From Bryobacteraceae bacterium (GTDB taxonomy: Bacteria > Acidobacteriota > Terriglobia > Bryobacterales > Bryobacteraceae), in contig JASHNT010000107.1 in NCBI GenBank assembly GCA_030041495.1, positions 62,001-126,000 on the forward strand: 64,000 nucleotides of DNA, in the 5' to 3' direction. The position numbers were made by a program, and so were the translations under genes. The notes beneath the pieces were generated by a model that was given only the letters and a program-made list of their open reading frames with translations, had not been told where the DNA came from and made no database searches. Below are positions 43,566 through 52,375 of the stretch, piece by piece; position 1 is the first letter of the stretch; each line of letters begins with the position of its first letter.

Positions 43566-45248
43566 CTATTCCCCGGAACGTGGTGCGGCAGATGCAGCCT
43601 GCACCTCGGTGTCGTGATTGCCGTGCGCATTCAGCCACACCGCAGCTTGCCCGGCAGTCGAAACCTGACCGTTCAACACCGCCAATGCGAGATCGCCCGC
43701 GACAACGTTCGAGAACGGTGTTTGCACTTCGATCGGCTCCTGTTGTCCCGGCAGCTTCAAAATGAAGGGGACCACCGATGGCGGGCGGCGTCCGGTGAGC
43801 CGGTCCAACTCCTTGGTCCAGCCTATGCGCCCGATCCAGGCGCCGGGGCGAAGACCGTGATCGGCGGTGAGCAGGAGCGCAGTGCGATCGGCGAGACCGG
43901 CTTGCTCCAGCGCGTGGCGGAGTTCACCCACGGTGCGGTCGACTAACGCCACATTGTCGAAATAATCCAGCGATCCGGTGATGTGGAAATTCCGTTCGCG
44001 CCGGTTATAAATCGGAAACAGGTGCGGCGTGGGGAAATGAATCAGCAGCAAGCCGACGCGCGGATCGGCCGCATACTGATAGGCGTGATCGCGGATCTCG
44101 AAGTATTGCTTCTGCTGGCCGCGCTGGGTCTCGATATCGCGCAGATTCTCGGTGCCCGGGTCGTGATGCAGCAGGATGTTGCGGATGCTCATCAGTTGCC
44201 AATGGTAGAGCCAGCCCACCGTCGCCCACACTCCGGTTTGCGAAGCCAGAGCTTCCTCGGCCAAGCCGGAGCTCGAATGAGTGCTAGGCACGGCGAAACA
44301 ATCGACCAGTTGATCGCCCAGGACGCGGCAATAGGGGTGGTGCCAACCGGAAAGCGCGGAGTTGACGCCGATGGCGCGGGCGCGACTGAAGACGCTTGGT
44401 TCATTGCGCCAGTCCACCTCTTGCGACTGGCCGCGCGGAATCAATTCCAGGGTGTCGGCATCCAAGGCTTGCGCGTTGGAAAAAACGCGCCCGGCGATCA
44501 ATGAGGGAAGTGCGATGGCGGTGAATGTCGAAGTTTCTTCGGCCTGGGTCCCGAAGACGGACTCGCCGCGCAGACGGTCGAGCTCGGGCAGCTCCAAATA
44601 GGCCGGCCGTTTGTCGAAGGCCAGATGCTCGTCGAGTTCGTCGAAGATCATCCAAATCACGCGCGGTGCTCCGGTGGCGCGCTGCGGGAGCGGAGGCGCG
44701 GAGGGACGGTCTGCATAGACTTCGGGCTGTTCCGCGCCGAGGCGGTTCATCACGAAGTCGATCATCAGGGCCGGGAACAGCAGCAGGAGCAGCAGCGCGA
44801 CGTGCCGGGCGGGATTCAGAATGCGCCGGTTCCCGAACAGCAACATGACGATGCCTGTGGCCAGAATCGCTTCGACCACCCACAGCGAGATGTTGCTGCC
44901 GTAGTCGAAATGGTCGGTCAGGGTGTTCCAATAACGCCGGACGGATTCGATGGGATACAGCAAAGCTAAGATGAAGCAGATGTGCGCAAACGTTCGGAGC
45001 CTTCGCGAACCGCGGCGCTCGACGCAATACCAGGCTCCGTAGATGACGGCGGCCAGAAGCAGGGCGGAGACGACGGTCGAGATCAGCAGCGTCAGGTCGC
45101 CGGGTGCGGCCCGGAAATAGTCCAAGCCGCGCGGCAACAGATTCTCCAGGTCATACCAGCGCCGGATGAAACACAAGGTGCCAAGCGAGAAAGCGGTCAG
45201 GCCGTTGGTGATCTGGCGTCGCGCCGCCGGCGAAAGAGATAGAGCCAT
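43566..45248 (-). CDS. Membrane alkaline phosphatase/sulfatase-superfamily protein
   Basis: A 560-residue protein. The N-terminal 190 residues contain four to five membrane helices; the rest is an AlkP/sulfatase fold facing the periplasm. VIWMIFDELDEHLAF holds the first metal ligands (Asp-Glu), TSTFTAIALPSLIAG supplies the Thr nucleophile candidate, and LLTADHGLRPGAW the second metal site. Such membrane enzymes (as in LtaS or EptA families) move phospho-groups onto surface polymers, but the sulfatase Cys formylglycine motif is absent. The first 52 bases overlap the methyltransferase gene upstream. This is the third gene of a compact cassette. Confidence 0.8.
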   Translation of the reverse strand: MALSLSPAARRQITNGLTAFSLGTLCFIRRWYDLENLLPRGLDYFRAAPGDLTLLISTVVSALLLAAVIYGAWYCVERRGSRRLRTFAHICFILALLYPIESVRRYWNTLTDHFDYGSNISLWVVEAILATGIVMLLFGNRRILNPARHVALLLLLLFPALMIDFVMNRLGAEQPEVYADRPSAPPLPQRATGAPRVIWMIFDELDEHLAFDKRPAYLELPELDRLRGESVFGTQAEETSTFTAIALPSLIAGRVFSNAQALDADTLELIPRGQSQEVDWRNEPSVFSRARAIGVNSALSGWHHPYCRVLGDQLVDCFAVPSTHSSSGLAEEALASQTGVWATVGWLYHWQLMSIRNILLHHDPGTENLRDIETQRGQQKQYFEIRDHAYQYAADPRVGLLLIHFPTPHLFPIYNRRERNFHITGSLDYFDNVALVDRTVGELRHALEQAGLADRTALLLTADHGLRPGAWIGRIGWTKELDRLTGRRPPSVVPFILKLPGQQEPIEVQTPFSNVVAGDLALAVLNGQVSTAGQAAVWLNAHGNHDTEVQAASAAPRSGE

Positions 45249-46648
45249 CGATGAAGTCCGTCGAGTTTCTCCGAGCGAACCAGCTCAAACCGCGCGTTAG
45301 CCGCGGCTTCAAACCGGGCTGGGGAAAGATATGCGTAGAGCTCGTCGCGCCCACGCACGATCCGTTGAAACATCGGATCCTCGGGCGCTACAAACTCGAT
45401 AAGAATATACTCCCTACTCAACTCATCGGCTAATCCCAGCAGATCCTCTAGGGGAATACGCTCAGTGACCAGGACATGGTGGAGTACCGCCAGCAACATG
45501 ACCATGTCGAACTGCTTCGAGACCCGGTCGAGAAATGACGGGCACTCCTGGTTACGCCACCCGATGGCTGGGGTGGGGCGAGCAAAATCGACCACGAGCG
45601 GGAGAACGTTGAGTTTCTGTCGCGAGGCGTTGCGCCAAATGCAGCCAGTGACCGTGGGATCGGTGTCGATGGCCACTACCTCGGCTCCTTGGCGCGCAGC
45701 CAGGAAACTGAAGTGGCCCTCATTCGCACCCACGTCCAGCAGCCGCTCGGGGCGAGCCAAGTCCAGCGCTTCGAGAACAAACCTCTCTTTTTGTACGAGT
45801 TGCGCAGGTGAATAGAGAGATTTGTGATCCAGATAGCCGCTCCACGTGGAATCGGCCTTTTGCTGAGGTGCTAGGGCTTGTAACTGGCGCCGGCAACTGC
45901 GCAACAATCCGCTCAACACAAAGCGGGCCTGATCCGCAGAGCCGGCCATCTTGTGGCGATAGGAAACCGGGGTCTCTTTCTTGCCCCCCGCGAGCCATTT
46001 CGGCAAACTGACCATGCCCAACAAGGGAGGTGTCAGACGGCGAAGCCAACCGGCCCAGGCGTAGATCGCTTCGGGCTCCAGGCCGTCGCGGTGGCTGGCG
46101 AGGAGCTGGTCGATCGGCAGTCCGAAGTAGCGTTGCGCCGCTAAGGGCAGCAGGAAGGTCCGGACGAATTGGCCATAGGCGAGCCAGGTTGAATCGAGCG
46201 GATCGCGGTGCTCGAAGGAAAGCACGTCCACAAAGATTGGCTGCGCGCCGCGAAACAGAACGTTGTACGGCGTCGCATCCTTCATCCCGAAGCCTTCCGC
46301 GAGAGCAGCCTCAGCCAGGTCAAGCGTGAGAGACGCGGCGGAGTGCAGCATTTCCGTGGGCCATTCGAAAGGGAAGCTGGGAAACCAGACGCGCTCGTGC
46401 TCCCAGAGCGAGGAGGCTTCCGGCAGATTGAGCTCGGGGAAATCACGAACTGCAATCCGGGCGGACCGGACCAGGCTCCCTCCAGCCATGGCTTTCCGCG
46501 CCGTTTCTGTACTCAGGAAATTTTCAAGATCGCCGGCGTGAGAAGATTCCACGGCGCGCACAATCCGGCCGGGAAGACGGTATAATCTGCCGCCGGGGTC
46601 GCGAAACGACGCTGGAGCCGTTGCGACCAGACGCGGTTCCGTAAGCAT
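45197..46648 (-). CDS. SAM-dependent methyltransferase with kinase-like N-terminal region
   Basis: A 483-residue protein. The C-terminal half is a class I methyltransferase: motif I LLDVGANEGHFSFLAARQGAEVVAID and MVMLLAVLHHVL. The N-terminal half has EGFGMKDATPYNVLFRGAQPIFVDVLSFE, which resembles a protein-kinase catalytic and metal-binding pair (D-x4-N then a DFG-like VDV). A Walker motif is absent. It follows the small membrane peptide by 26 nt and overlaps the AlkP-like gene. Sugar or lipid O-methylation of a surface polymer is an inference from the context. Confidence 0.8.
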   Translation of the reverse strand: MLTEPRLVATAPASFRDPGGRLYRLPGRIVRAVESSHAGDLENFLSTETARKAMAGGSLVRSARIAVRDFPELNLPEASSLWEHERVWFPSFPFEWPTEMLHSAASLTLDLAEAALAEGFGMKDATPYNVLFRGAQPIFVDVLSFEHRDPLDSTWLAYGQFVRTFLLPLAAQRYFGLPIDQLLASHRDGLEPEAIYAWAGWLRRLTPPLLGMVSLPKWLAGGKKETPVSYRHKMAGSADQARFVLSGLLRSCRRQLQALAPQQKADSTWSGYLDHKSLYSPAQLVQKERFVLEALDLARPERLLDVGANEGHFSFLAARQGAEVVAIDTDPTVTGCIWRNASRQKLNVLPLVVDFARPTPAIGWRNQECPSFLDRVSKQFDMVMLLAVLHHVLVTERIPLEDLLGLADELSREYILIEFVAPEDPMFQRIVRGRDELYAYLSPARFEAAANARFELVRSEKLDGLHRWLYLFRRRRDARSPTA

Positions 46649-46674
46649 GGCTCGAAGGCTCGCTTGCCGCGACG

Positions 46675-46890
46675 CTACTTGCGCTTCGGCCAGAAGCGGT
46701 TGAGGAACTTGCGGAGATAGTACGCGCCGCCCAGGAATGCAGCGTAGGCCGCCTGGTAGACGAACGCTCCGGTTCCAGGGTCAGCGTAAGCGGACGCCTT
46801 AGAAGGAGTGGCCAAGAGCAGGGGGAGCACCAACAGCGACAACTTTGCCGCCGCAAAAAGGAAGGTGTGTGTTTTGGTGTCGTGGCGCAT
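46675..46890 (-). CDS. Small membrane protein with ADPGTG motif
   Basis: A 71-residue peptide. One signal-like helix (FLFAAAKLSLLVLPLLLATP) is followed by SAYADPGTGAFVYQAAYAAFLGGAYYLRKFLNRFW. The AYADPGxG motif followed by a glycine-rich helix and a basic tail is a pattern I have seen in small proteins beside envelope-polymer enzymes; the name and function are not known to me. The ATG at 46890 was preferred over the 18-codon extension because it puts the helix at the start. It leads a three-gene cassette with the methyltransferase and AlkP-like genes. Confidence 0.65.
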   Translation of the reverse strand: MRHDTKTHTFLFAAAKLSLLVLPLLLATPSKASAYADPGTGAFVYQAAYAAFLGGAYYLRKFLNRFWPKRK

Positions 46891-47029
46891 ACGCTCTACC
46901 CTTATAATTCGGAACCCGGCCGAGGTTCCATTAGGCGCAGACACGAAAAAATCTCGGGTAAGAACCTTAGTACGGTCCCTCGGGCCGCGGTTGCGGATCG
47001 GCTGCGATGGTTTTCGAGAAGGCCGCCGC

Positions 47030-47035
47030 TATAAT
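47030..47035 (+). promoter_or_regulatory. -10 element TATAAT of gatB (leaderless start)
   Basis: A perfect TATAAT lies 8 nt before the gatB ATG at 47044, so transcription should begin at or next to the start codon. No ribosome site is present and the -35 region is weak. Confidence 0.55.
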
Positions 47036-47043
47036 TAAAAAGC

Positions 47044-48519
47044 ATGCCGTCCAGCGCCTTGGCGAGTCCCTCTTTGGAAGTGCTCGCGAAATATGAGCCC
47101 GTGATCGGGTTGGAGGTTCACGTCCAGCTCGCGACTGCGACCAAGATTTTCTGCGGTTGCGCCACCAGCTTCGGTGCGCCTCCCAACACGAACGTCTGCC
47201 CAGTGTGCCTGGGATTGCCGGGGGCTCTGCCGGTATTGAGCCGCCACTCCGTGGAGCTGGCGATTCAGGCCGCACTGGCGCTGAACTGCCGCGTGAACGG
47301 GCGCTCGATCTTCGCCCGTAAAAACTACTTTTATCCCGATCTACCAAAGGGTTACCAGATCTCGCAATACGATCAGCCGCTGGCCGAGCACGGCTGGGTC
47401 GACGTCGAGGTCAACGGCCATAAGAAGCGCATCGGGGTGACGCGCGTCCACATGGAAGATGACGCCGGTAAGAGCATCCATGATGGCTTCAAGGATTCCG
47501 ATAAATACACCTACGTCGATTTGAACCGCTGCGGGACGCCGCTGATCGAAGTCGTCAGCGAGCCGGATATGCGCAGCGGCGACGAAGCCCATGCGTACCT
47601 GACTGAGGTCAAGCAGGTGCTGCAGTATGTCGGCGTTTCCACCTGCGATATGGAAAAAGGCCACCTGCGCTGCGACGCCAACGTGAGCGTCCGGCTGAAA
47701 GGTGCGGAGAAGTTCGGTACTAAGGCCGAGGTGAAGAACCTAAACTCGTTCCGGTTTCTCAAAATGGCGGTGGAGCAGGAAATCGAACGGCAGGTGGCGA
47801 TTCTGGAAAGCGGCGGGCGGGTGATGCAGGAAACGCGCCTGTTCAACGTGGATACTGGCGAGACGGTCGGCATGCGCAGCAAGGAGCACGCGCACGACTA
47901 TCGCTATTTCCCCGAGCCGGATCTTGTTCCATTGCGCGTGAGCGATGCGTGGCTGAAGGAGATGCGGGACGCCGCGCCGGAATTGCCTGCGGCTCGGCGG
48001 GTCCGGTTCATGGAAGTTTACGGGCTGCGAGAGTATGACGCGCAGGTGCTTACGGCCACGCGCGCGCTCGGCGATTATTTCGAGGAAGCCGCGAAGGCAG
48101 CGGGCGATGCCCGTGCGGCTGCGAATTGGGTGATGGGCGATTTGACCGCCGAGCTCAAGGAAGCCGGTAAGGATATTTCGGAATCGCCGGTGAGCGCCGC
48201 GAACCTGGGGGGCTTGGTCGCTTTGATCGGGCAGGGCAAGCTGAGCGGCAAGCTGGCCAAGGAGATTTTCCCTAAGATGTTTGCTTCTGGCGAGTCTGCG
48301 GACGCGATTGTCGCGCGCGAAGGCTTGAGCCAGATCAGCGACGAAGGCGCGTTGGGAAAGATCATCGATGAAGTGATCGCGGCGAACCCGAAGCAAGTGG
48401 AGCAATTCCGCGGCGGAAAGACGACGGTAATCGCGTTCTTTGTGGGGCAGGTGATGAAGGCCAGCCGGGGCCAGGCCGATCCGGCGGCGGTGAACAGACT
48501 CTTGCGAGAAAAACTTTGA
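47044..48519 (+). CDS. gatB: Asp-tRNA(Asn)/Glu-tRNA(Gln) amidotransferase subunit B
   Basis: A 491-residue subunit that activates the misacylated tRNA with ATP and receives ammonia from GatA to form Gln-tRNA or Asn-tRNA. Landmarks are YEPVIGLEVHVQL, the zinc cysteines around KIFCGCATSF and NVCPVCLGLPGALP, FARKNYFYPDLPKGYQISQYD, and the GatB-Yqey C-terminal tail domain with VMGDLTAELKEAG. It is complete and intact. gatA and gatC are not adjacent, so the complex is encoded at scattered loci. Its stop overlaps the TTG start of the ABC ATPase gene (TTGA). Confidence 0.97.
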   Translation: MPSSALASPSLEVLAKYEPVIGLEVHVQLATATKIFCGCATSFGAPPNTNVCPVCLGLPGALPVLSRHSVELAIQAALALNCRVNGRSIFARKNYFYPDLPKGYQISQYDQPLAEHGWVDVEVNGHKKRIGVTRVHMEDDAGKSIHDGFKDSDKYTYVDLNRCGTPLIEVVSEPDMRSGDEAHAYLTEVKQVLQYVGVSTCDMEKGHLRCDANVSVRLKGAEKFGTKAEVKNLNSFRFLKMAVEQEIERQVAILESGGRVMQETRLFNVDTGETVGMRSKEHAHDYRYFPEPDLVPLRVSDAWLKEMRDAAPELPAARRVRFMEVYGLREYDAQVLTATRALGDYFEEAAKAAGDARAAANWVMGDLTAELKEAGKDISESPVSAANLGGLVALIGQGKLSGKLAKEIFPKMFASGESADAIVAREGLSQISDEGALGKIIDEVIAANPKQVEQFRGGKTTVIAFFVGQVMKASRGQADPAAVNRLLREKL

Positions 48520-49175
48520 TACAACTTCGCAACATCGAAAAATATTTTGAGCACGGGCCGACCAAGACCTACGTCCTGCGCCGCATCAACGTGACCATCA
48601 AGGAAGGCGAGTTCGTCTCCATCATGGGACCCTCCGGCGCGGGCAAGTCGACGCTGCTGCACGTCATCGGCATGCACGACAGCGCCTGGTCCGGCGAATA
48701 CGAACTGCTCGATTTCCCGATTCACAGATTGAAGAAGAAAGATCGTGATGAGCTGTACAAGAAATACTTCGGCTTCGTGTTCCAGAGCTATCACCTGCTC
48801 GATTCGCTCACGGTTTACGAGAACCTGGAGATCCCGCTCTCCTATCGCAACGTGAAAAAATCCGAGCGCGACGCGATCGTTTGCGATGTTCTCGACCGGT
48901 TTCAGATCGTTGGCAAAAAGGACCTCTTTCCCAACCAGCTCTCCGGAGGCCAGCAGCAATTGGTGGCCATCGCGCGGGCGATCGTCGCCAATCCCAAGGT
49001 GATCCTGGCGGATGAGCCGACCGGCAATCTCCACTCTTCGCAAGCCAAAGAGATCATGGAGGTGTTCAAGAAGCTGAACGACTCCGGAACGACCATTGTG
49101 CAAGTAACACACTCCGAGGCCAACGCGGCCTACGGCCATCGGGTCATCCAGATCGCCGATGGATGGCTGGTATAA
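48516..49175 (+). CDS. ABC transporter ATPase, LolD/MacB-like
   Basis: A 219-residue ABC ATPase of the lipoprotein-release/macrolide-export/FtsE-like group. Walker A is [15 protein letters not shown], the Q loop [21 protein letters not shown], signature [15 protein letters not shown] and Walker [31 protein letters not shown] carries the H loop. The TTG start overlaps the gatB stop by 4 nt, so it appears translationally coupled. No FtsX- or MacB-type permease is adjacent, so the partner lies elsewhere. The 3' end is followed 6 nt later by the convergent DnaJ-like gene. Confidence 0.88.
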   Translation: MIQLRNIEKYFEHGPTKTYVLRRINVTIKEGEFVSIMGPSGAGKSTLLHVIGMHDSAWSGEYELLDFPIHRLKKKDRDELYKKYFGFVFQSYHLLDSLTVYENLEIPLSYRNVKKSERDAIVCDVLDRFQIVGKKDLFPNQLSGGQQQLVAIARAIVANPKVILADEPTGNLHSSQAKEIMEVFKKLNDSGTTIVQVTHSEANAAYGHRVIQIADGWLV

Positions 49176-49181
49176 GGCTTC

Positions 49182-50138
49182 CTACGCCGTCGCTTGCACT
49201 GGGGCGGGCAGTTTCAGGTGCTGCTTGCGCGAATAGTTCGACTCATCAGCCTCGAACGCCTCCACGCCGTGACTGGTGATCTCGAACGAATTGTTGTCGG
49301 AGCGCAGGATCAGTTTGGTCTCTTTCAAGAACCATAAGCTGAATTCGAGATGCTCGATGGGGCAGCCCAGCAGCTCCGCGAATTCTCGGCCGCGCATGGC
49401 GGGTTGGTGGGGGTCGGTGAGGCGCTTGGTGTACAGCAGCCGCAGGATGCCTTTGCGCTTGCGGATTTCGGCGTGCACGCCTTGCGTGCTTTCGAGCGAA
49501 TCAAAAATTTTCAGGCGTGCCTTGTCGTGCGCCGTTAACTGGACGTCGTAGGCGGCGCGGCGCTCCGTGTTGCTTAGGATGCCATGCGCCTCCACCACGC
49601 GCCGGAACAGCAGCTCATTGCCGGTTTCGCGATTATCGGGGTGGTAGCGCTGCGCCAGCACGTGAAAGACGCGATGGATCGTATCGATATCCGCGTTGCG
49701 GCTCACTTGCAAAATTTCATAGTAGTCGGCGTCATCGGGATCGAGTTTCCCGGAGGGTGACGCGCCGCGTTCGGGCTCCGGGTTCGAGTCTTCGACGAAC
49801 TCGGCCGGCGGAGTTTCCATGGTGAGCTCGGCGTGATATTTGCCGATGCCGGCGACGCGCGAGGCCTTGACGCGGTACATCCCGAGTACGGGCGCGGAGC
49901 CGGTGTGCGTGTCCACTTGTCCCGCCACGCTCACCAGCACACCAGCGCCGAGAGCGGCGCCGAGCTGGATTTTCATCACCTCGCCATCGTGGCCGCGAAA
50001 TCGCGCTCGCAGGCGCGAGCCGGGGCTGCCGCTGGAATCCAGGATCAGCGTCAAATCGGGGCGGGCTTCCAGCGATTCGATCACTTTCAATCGTGCTTGC
50101 GCTAGTCCTTGAGGCACGGGCAAACTCCTTCTGCTCAT
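49182..50138 (-). CDS. DnaJ-domain protein with N-terminal PilZ-like barrel
   Basis: A 318-residue protein. The first 115 residues (LTLILDSSGSPGSRLRARFRG, GAALGAGVLVSVAGQVD, YRVKASRVAGIGKYHAELTM) look like a PilZ-type beta barrel, without a clear RxxxR c-di-GMP motif. A J domain follows: DADYYEILQVSRNADIDTIHRVFHVLAQRYHPDN with the HPD triad intact, then AYDVQLTAHDKARLK. The C-terminus has a winged-helix-like segment (MRGREFAELLGCPIEHLEFSL). The ATG at 50138 gives MSRRSLPVPQG; however AAGGAG lies 7 nt before an in-frame GTG at 50117, which may be the true start. Function unknown. Confidence 0.75.
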   Translation of the reverse strand: MSRRSLPVPQGLAQARLKVIESLEARPDLTLILDSSGSPGSRLRARFRGHDGEVMKIQLGAALGAGVLVSVAGQVDTHTGSAPVLGMYRVKASRVAGIGKYHAELTMETPPAEFVEDSNPEPERGASPSGKLDPDDADYYEILQVSRNADIDTIHRVFHVLAQRYHPDNRETGNELLFRRVVEAHGILSNTERRAAYDVQLTAHDKARLKIFDSLESTQGVHAEIRKRKGILRLLYTKRLTDPHQPAMRGREFAELLGCPIEHLEFSLWFLKETKLILRSDNNSFEITSHGVEAFEADESNYSRKQHLKLPAPVQATA

Positions 50139-50298
50139 CGAGTATGCGGCGATTGGGCACGGAAAGCAGTACTTGTGAAAACCTAGTACTGCTCTAAGCG
50201 GGCGCACGCCACGACCGCTGATTTGCCCTAGCCAACCGCGGCCTGGGAACCCTACGCCGGTTGCCGTGAGCCGCCTCTTTCTGCGCTATGCTCGGGGT

Positions 50299-51111
50299 GT
50301 GAATGCGCCGCGCGGAGTGGCCGTCCTAGCCGGAGCGCTTGCTCTGGTCGGATCCCTGTGCGCGTTTCAGCTTCCCTTCCGCGAGTACCCGGCGGTCGAA
50401 TACAACAATTTTCCGCTGCCCCCCGATTATCAAGAGAAAGCCGAATTCTATTTTGCAAGGCTGATGTATCCGCCGGCTCCGTATGCGCAGTTCGATCGCG
50501 CCGGACCGTATTGGGCGCAAGGCAATTCGAGCTGGACGCAGGATTACCCGCGAGCGGACCGGCACTTTCTCATGGCCGTGCGTAGATTGACGCGGATTCA
50601 CGCGCGGTCGGTGGAGCAGCCGGTGAATCTGGACGATGGCAACGACGTCTACAACTGGCCGTGGCTGTATGCGGTGCGTCCGGGCGAATGGAATCTGACT
50701 GACGCGCAAGCGGTCAAGCTGCGCGACTATCTGCTGCGCGGCGGCTTCTTCATGGCGGATGATTTCTGGGGCTCGGATCAATGGGAAGTGTTCATGGCCA
50801 GCATGCGCCGCGTGTTTCCCGACCGCCAGCCGGTGGATTTGAAGAACACCGACCAGATCTTCCACACCATTTACGATCTGAACGACCGTTACCGCGTGGA
50901 AGGCGCCTGGGGCGCGTACCAAGGCGACGGCGTCACTCCGTATTGGCGCGGAATCCTCGACGACAAGGGCCGCGTGATGGTGGCGATCGTGGTGAACTCA
51001 GATCTCGGCGATTCCTGGGAGTGGGCCGATTCGCCGAGTTACCCCGAGCGCTTTTCCTCGCTGGGCATCCGCATCGGGCTCAATTACATCACCTACGCCA
51101 TGACGCATTAG
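50299..51111 (+). CDS. DUF4159 domain protein, exported
   Basis: A 270-residue protein with signal peptide NAPRGVAVLAGALALVGSLCAF and a DUF4159 domain, including MAVRRLTRIHARSVEQPVNLDDGNDVYNWPWLYAV, the segment LRDYLLRGGFFMADDFWG and AIVVNSDLGDSWEW (around residues 90-255). DUF4159 is a glutamine-amidotransferase-like fold often fused to or near MoxR/VWA genes; no such genes are here. GTG 50299 is preferred because a TATGCT -10-like hexamer ends 6 nt before it; a longer form from 50266 adds 11 residues. Function unknown. Confidence 0.82.
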   Translation: MNAPRGVAVLAGALALVGSLCAFQLPFREYPAVEYNNFPLPPDYQEKAEFYFARLMYPPAPYAQFDRAGPYWAQGNSSWTQDYPRADRHFLMAVRRLTRIHARSVEQPVNLDDGNDVYNWPWLYAVRPGEWNLTDAQAVKLRDYLLRGGFFMADDFWGSDQWEVFMASMRRVFPDRQPVDLKNTDQIFHTIYDLNDRYRVEGAWGAYQGDGVTPYWRGILDDKGRVMVAIVVNSDLGDSWEWADSPSYPERFSSLGIRIGLNYITYAMTH

Positions 51112-51135
51112 CCTCATTTCAAAATCATGAAGTAT

Positions 51136-51474
51136 TTAGCGAGCGCGCTTGCGTGGAGCAGCGGCTTTGGGAACGTTCGCGCAGGCGGCGGCAAGCGCTT
51201 CCTGCACCATGTCCTCCCGCGCAGCCCGAATGCGGACATTGGTGCAGCCGTTTTCGCCCCACGCTCCCTTGACCGGAACGAAGGCAGCGGGATCGGATTG
51301 GCAGAAGGCCCGCTGCTGCTCCGGGTTGAGCTTGACCATGCCCTGGGTTTTATCGGGATAACCGAGGGTCGCGAAGATCTTGCCGCGTACCCGGAAATCG
51401 GCGTGGCCCATGTGAGATCCTTCCACGGCGTCAGGCACGCTGAGGGCGAGCCGGCGGAACTCCGCGGCGGTCAT
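51136..51474 (-). CDS. MmcQ/YjbR family DNA-binding protein
   Basis: A 112-residue protein of the MmcQ/YjbR family. It opens with TAAEFRRLALSVPDAVEGSHMGHADFRVRGKIFATL and has VKLNPEQQRAFCQSDPAAFVPVKGAWGENGCTNVRI (residues about 46-82), the usual conserved core. These cyt c-like-fold proteins may bind DNA; their biological roles are undefined. The C-terminal tail KAAAPRKRAR is basic. It is on the same strand as the PEP-CTERM-like gene, 25 nt apart, but probably not related in function. Confidence 0.87.
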   Translation of the reverse strand: MTAAEFRRLALSVPDAVEGSHMGHADFRVRGKIFATLGYPDKTQGMVKLNPEQQRAFCQSDPAAFVPVKGAWGENGCTNVRIRAAREDMVQEALAAACANVPKAAAPRKRAR

Positions 51475-51498
51475 GCGATAAAGGATACCAAAACGTAA

Positions 51499-52179
51499 TT
51501 ACGTCTTCGCCCGGGCCTCTCGCCGGTACAACAGCGGAAGCAGCCCAACTCCCAGGATGGCGAGCAGCCACGCGCTCGGGGCCGGCGTCGTGGTAGGAGT
51601 TCCCACACCGGGCGTGATCGTCATGGTCGGATCCGCCTGCACATCGAAAACCGGCAGGTAAAAATAAGTGGTTGAGCTGTTGGCGAGAGGACTATCGAAA
51701 GTGATCGACACCTGGGCATTCGAGTTTGTAAGAGACACGTCGGAAGTATTGAGCCGCTGCGCCGCATCGGAGGTGTAGGTGTTCGAAGAGAAGGTGCCAC
51801 GGCTCGGATCGATGTTGTCTCGCGGATCGAAGGTTGTGCCAGTGAGTACAAACGTGACCGAGTTCCAAGTAGACCCGCTGTTGTTGGTCAGCGCCAAGAG
51901 CATGCGGTCGCCGACGCCCAGATAATCAGCGGAACCGGTCATGTTGATGTTGATGGTCCCGGTGGCTGTGCCCGTCGCGGTGACCTGGACCAGGGACGCC
52001 TGATAGCTGCCCCCGAAATCCGTGAAGTCGTACGAGCCGACGGTGACGCTTCCAAAAGTGACTGGACCGCTGACGGCGTTGCCGCTGGTGATGTCTGCAT
52101 CTGCGTCAACGCAAGCGAAAAGCGCCAATGTCAAAACGGCGAATGACAATCGCCGGGGTTCTGGAGCCAAACGTGCCAC
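51499..52179 (-). CDS. PEP-CTERM-like exported protein (PAP variant)
   Basis: A 226-residue secreted protein. Signal peptide SFAVLTLALFACVDADA is followed by a Thr/Ser/Asn-rich beta domain (VTATGTATGTININMTGSADY). The C-terminus is TTTPAPSAWLLAILGVGLLPLLYRREARAKT: a Pro-x-Pro, a membrane helix and a basic tail, the exosortase sorting plan. The motif reads PAP instead of PEP. The VPL/YRR end is normal. The substrate would be sorted to the cell surface, but no exosortase gene is in the window. Confidence 0.72.
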   Translation of the reverse strand: MARLAPEPRRLSFAVLTLALFACVDADADITSGNAVSGPVTFGSVTVGSYDFTDFGGSYQASLVQVTATGTATGTININMTGSADYLGVGDRMLLALTNNSGSTWNSVTFVLTGTTFDPRDNIDPSRGTFSSNTYTSDAAQRLNTSDVSLTNSNAQVSITFDSPLANSSTTYFYLPVFDVQADPTMTITPGVGTPTTTPAPSAWLLAILGVGLLPLLYRREARAKT

Positions 52180-52375
52180 GTTGCCTCCTCCTACGTGTCT
52201 TTTAGATTTGGATGCTTAGACCGGGATCTCCCTCTTTCACCCGGCTTTAGAATCATCGTACTACAAGCCCACGCGCCGGCGTGGCGGCAAGTGACGCCGC
52301 TCGCTATGGTGCACCACCCCAGCTTAAATTCCGTTCATTTGCAAATCCACCGCTTTACGGTATGCTAGGCGGTCA

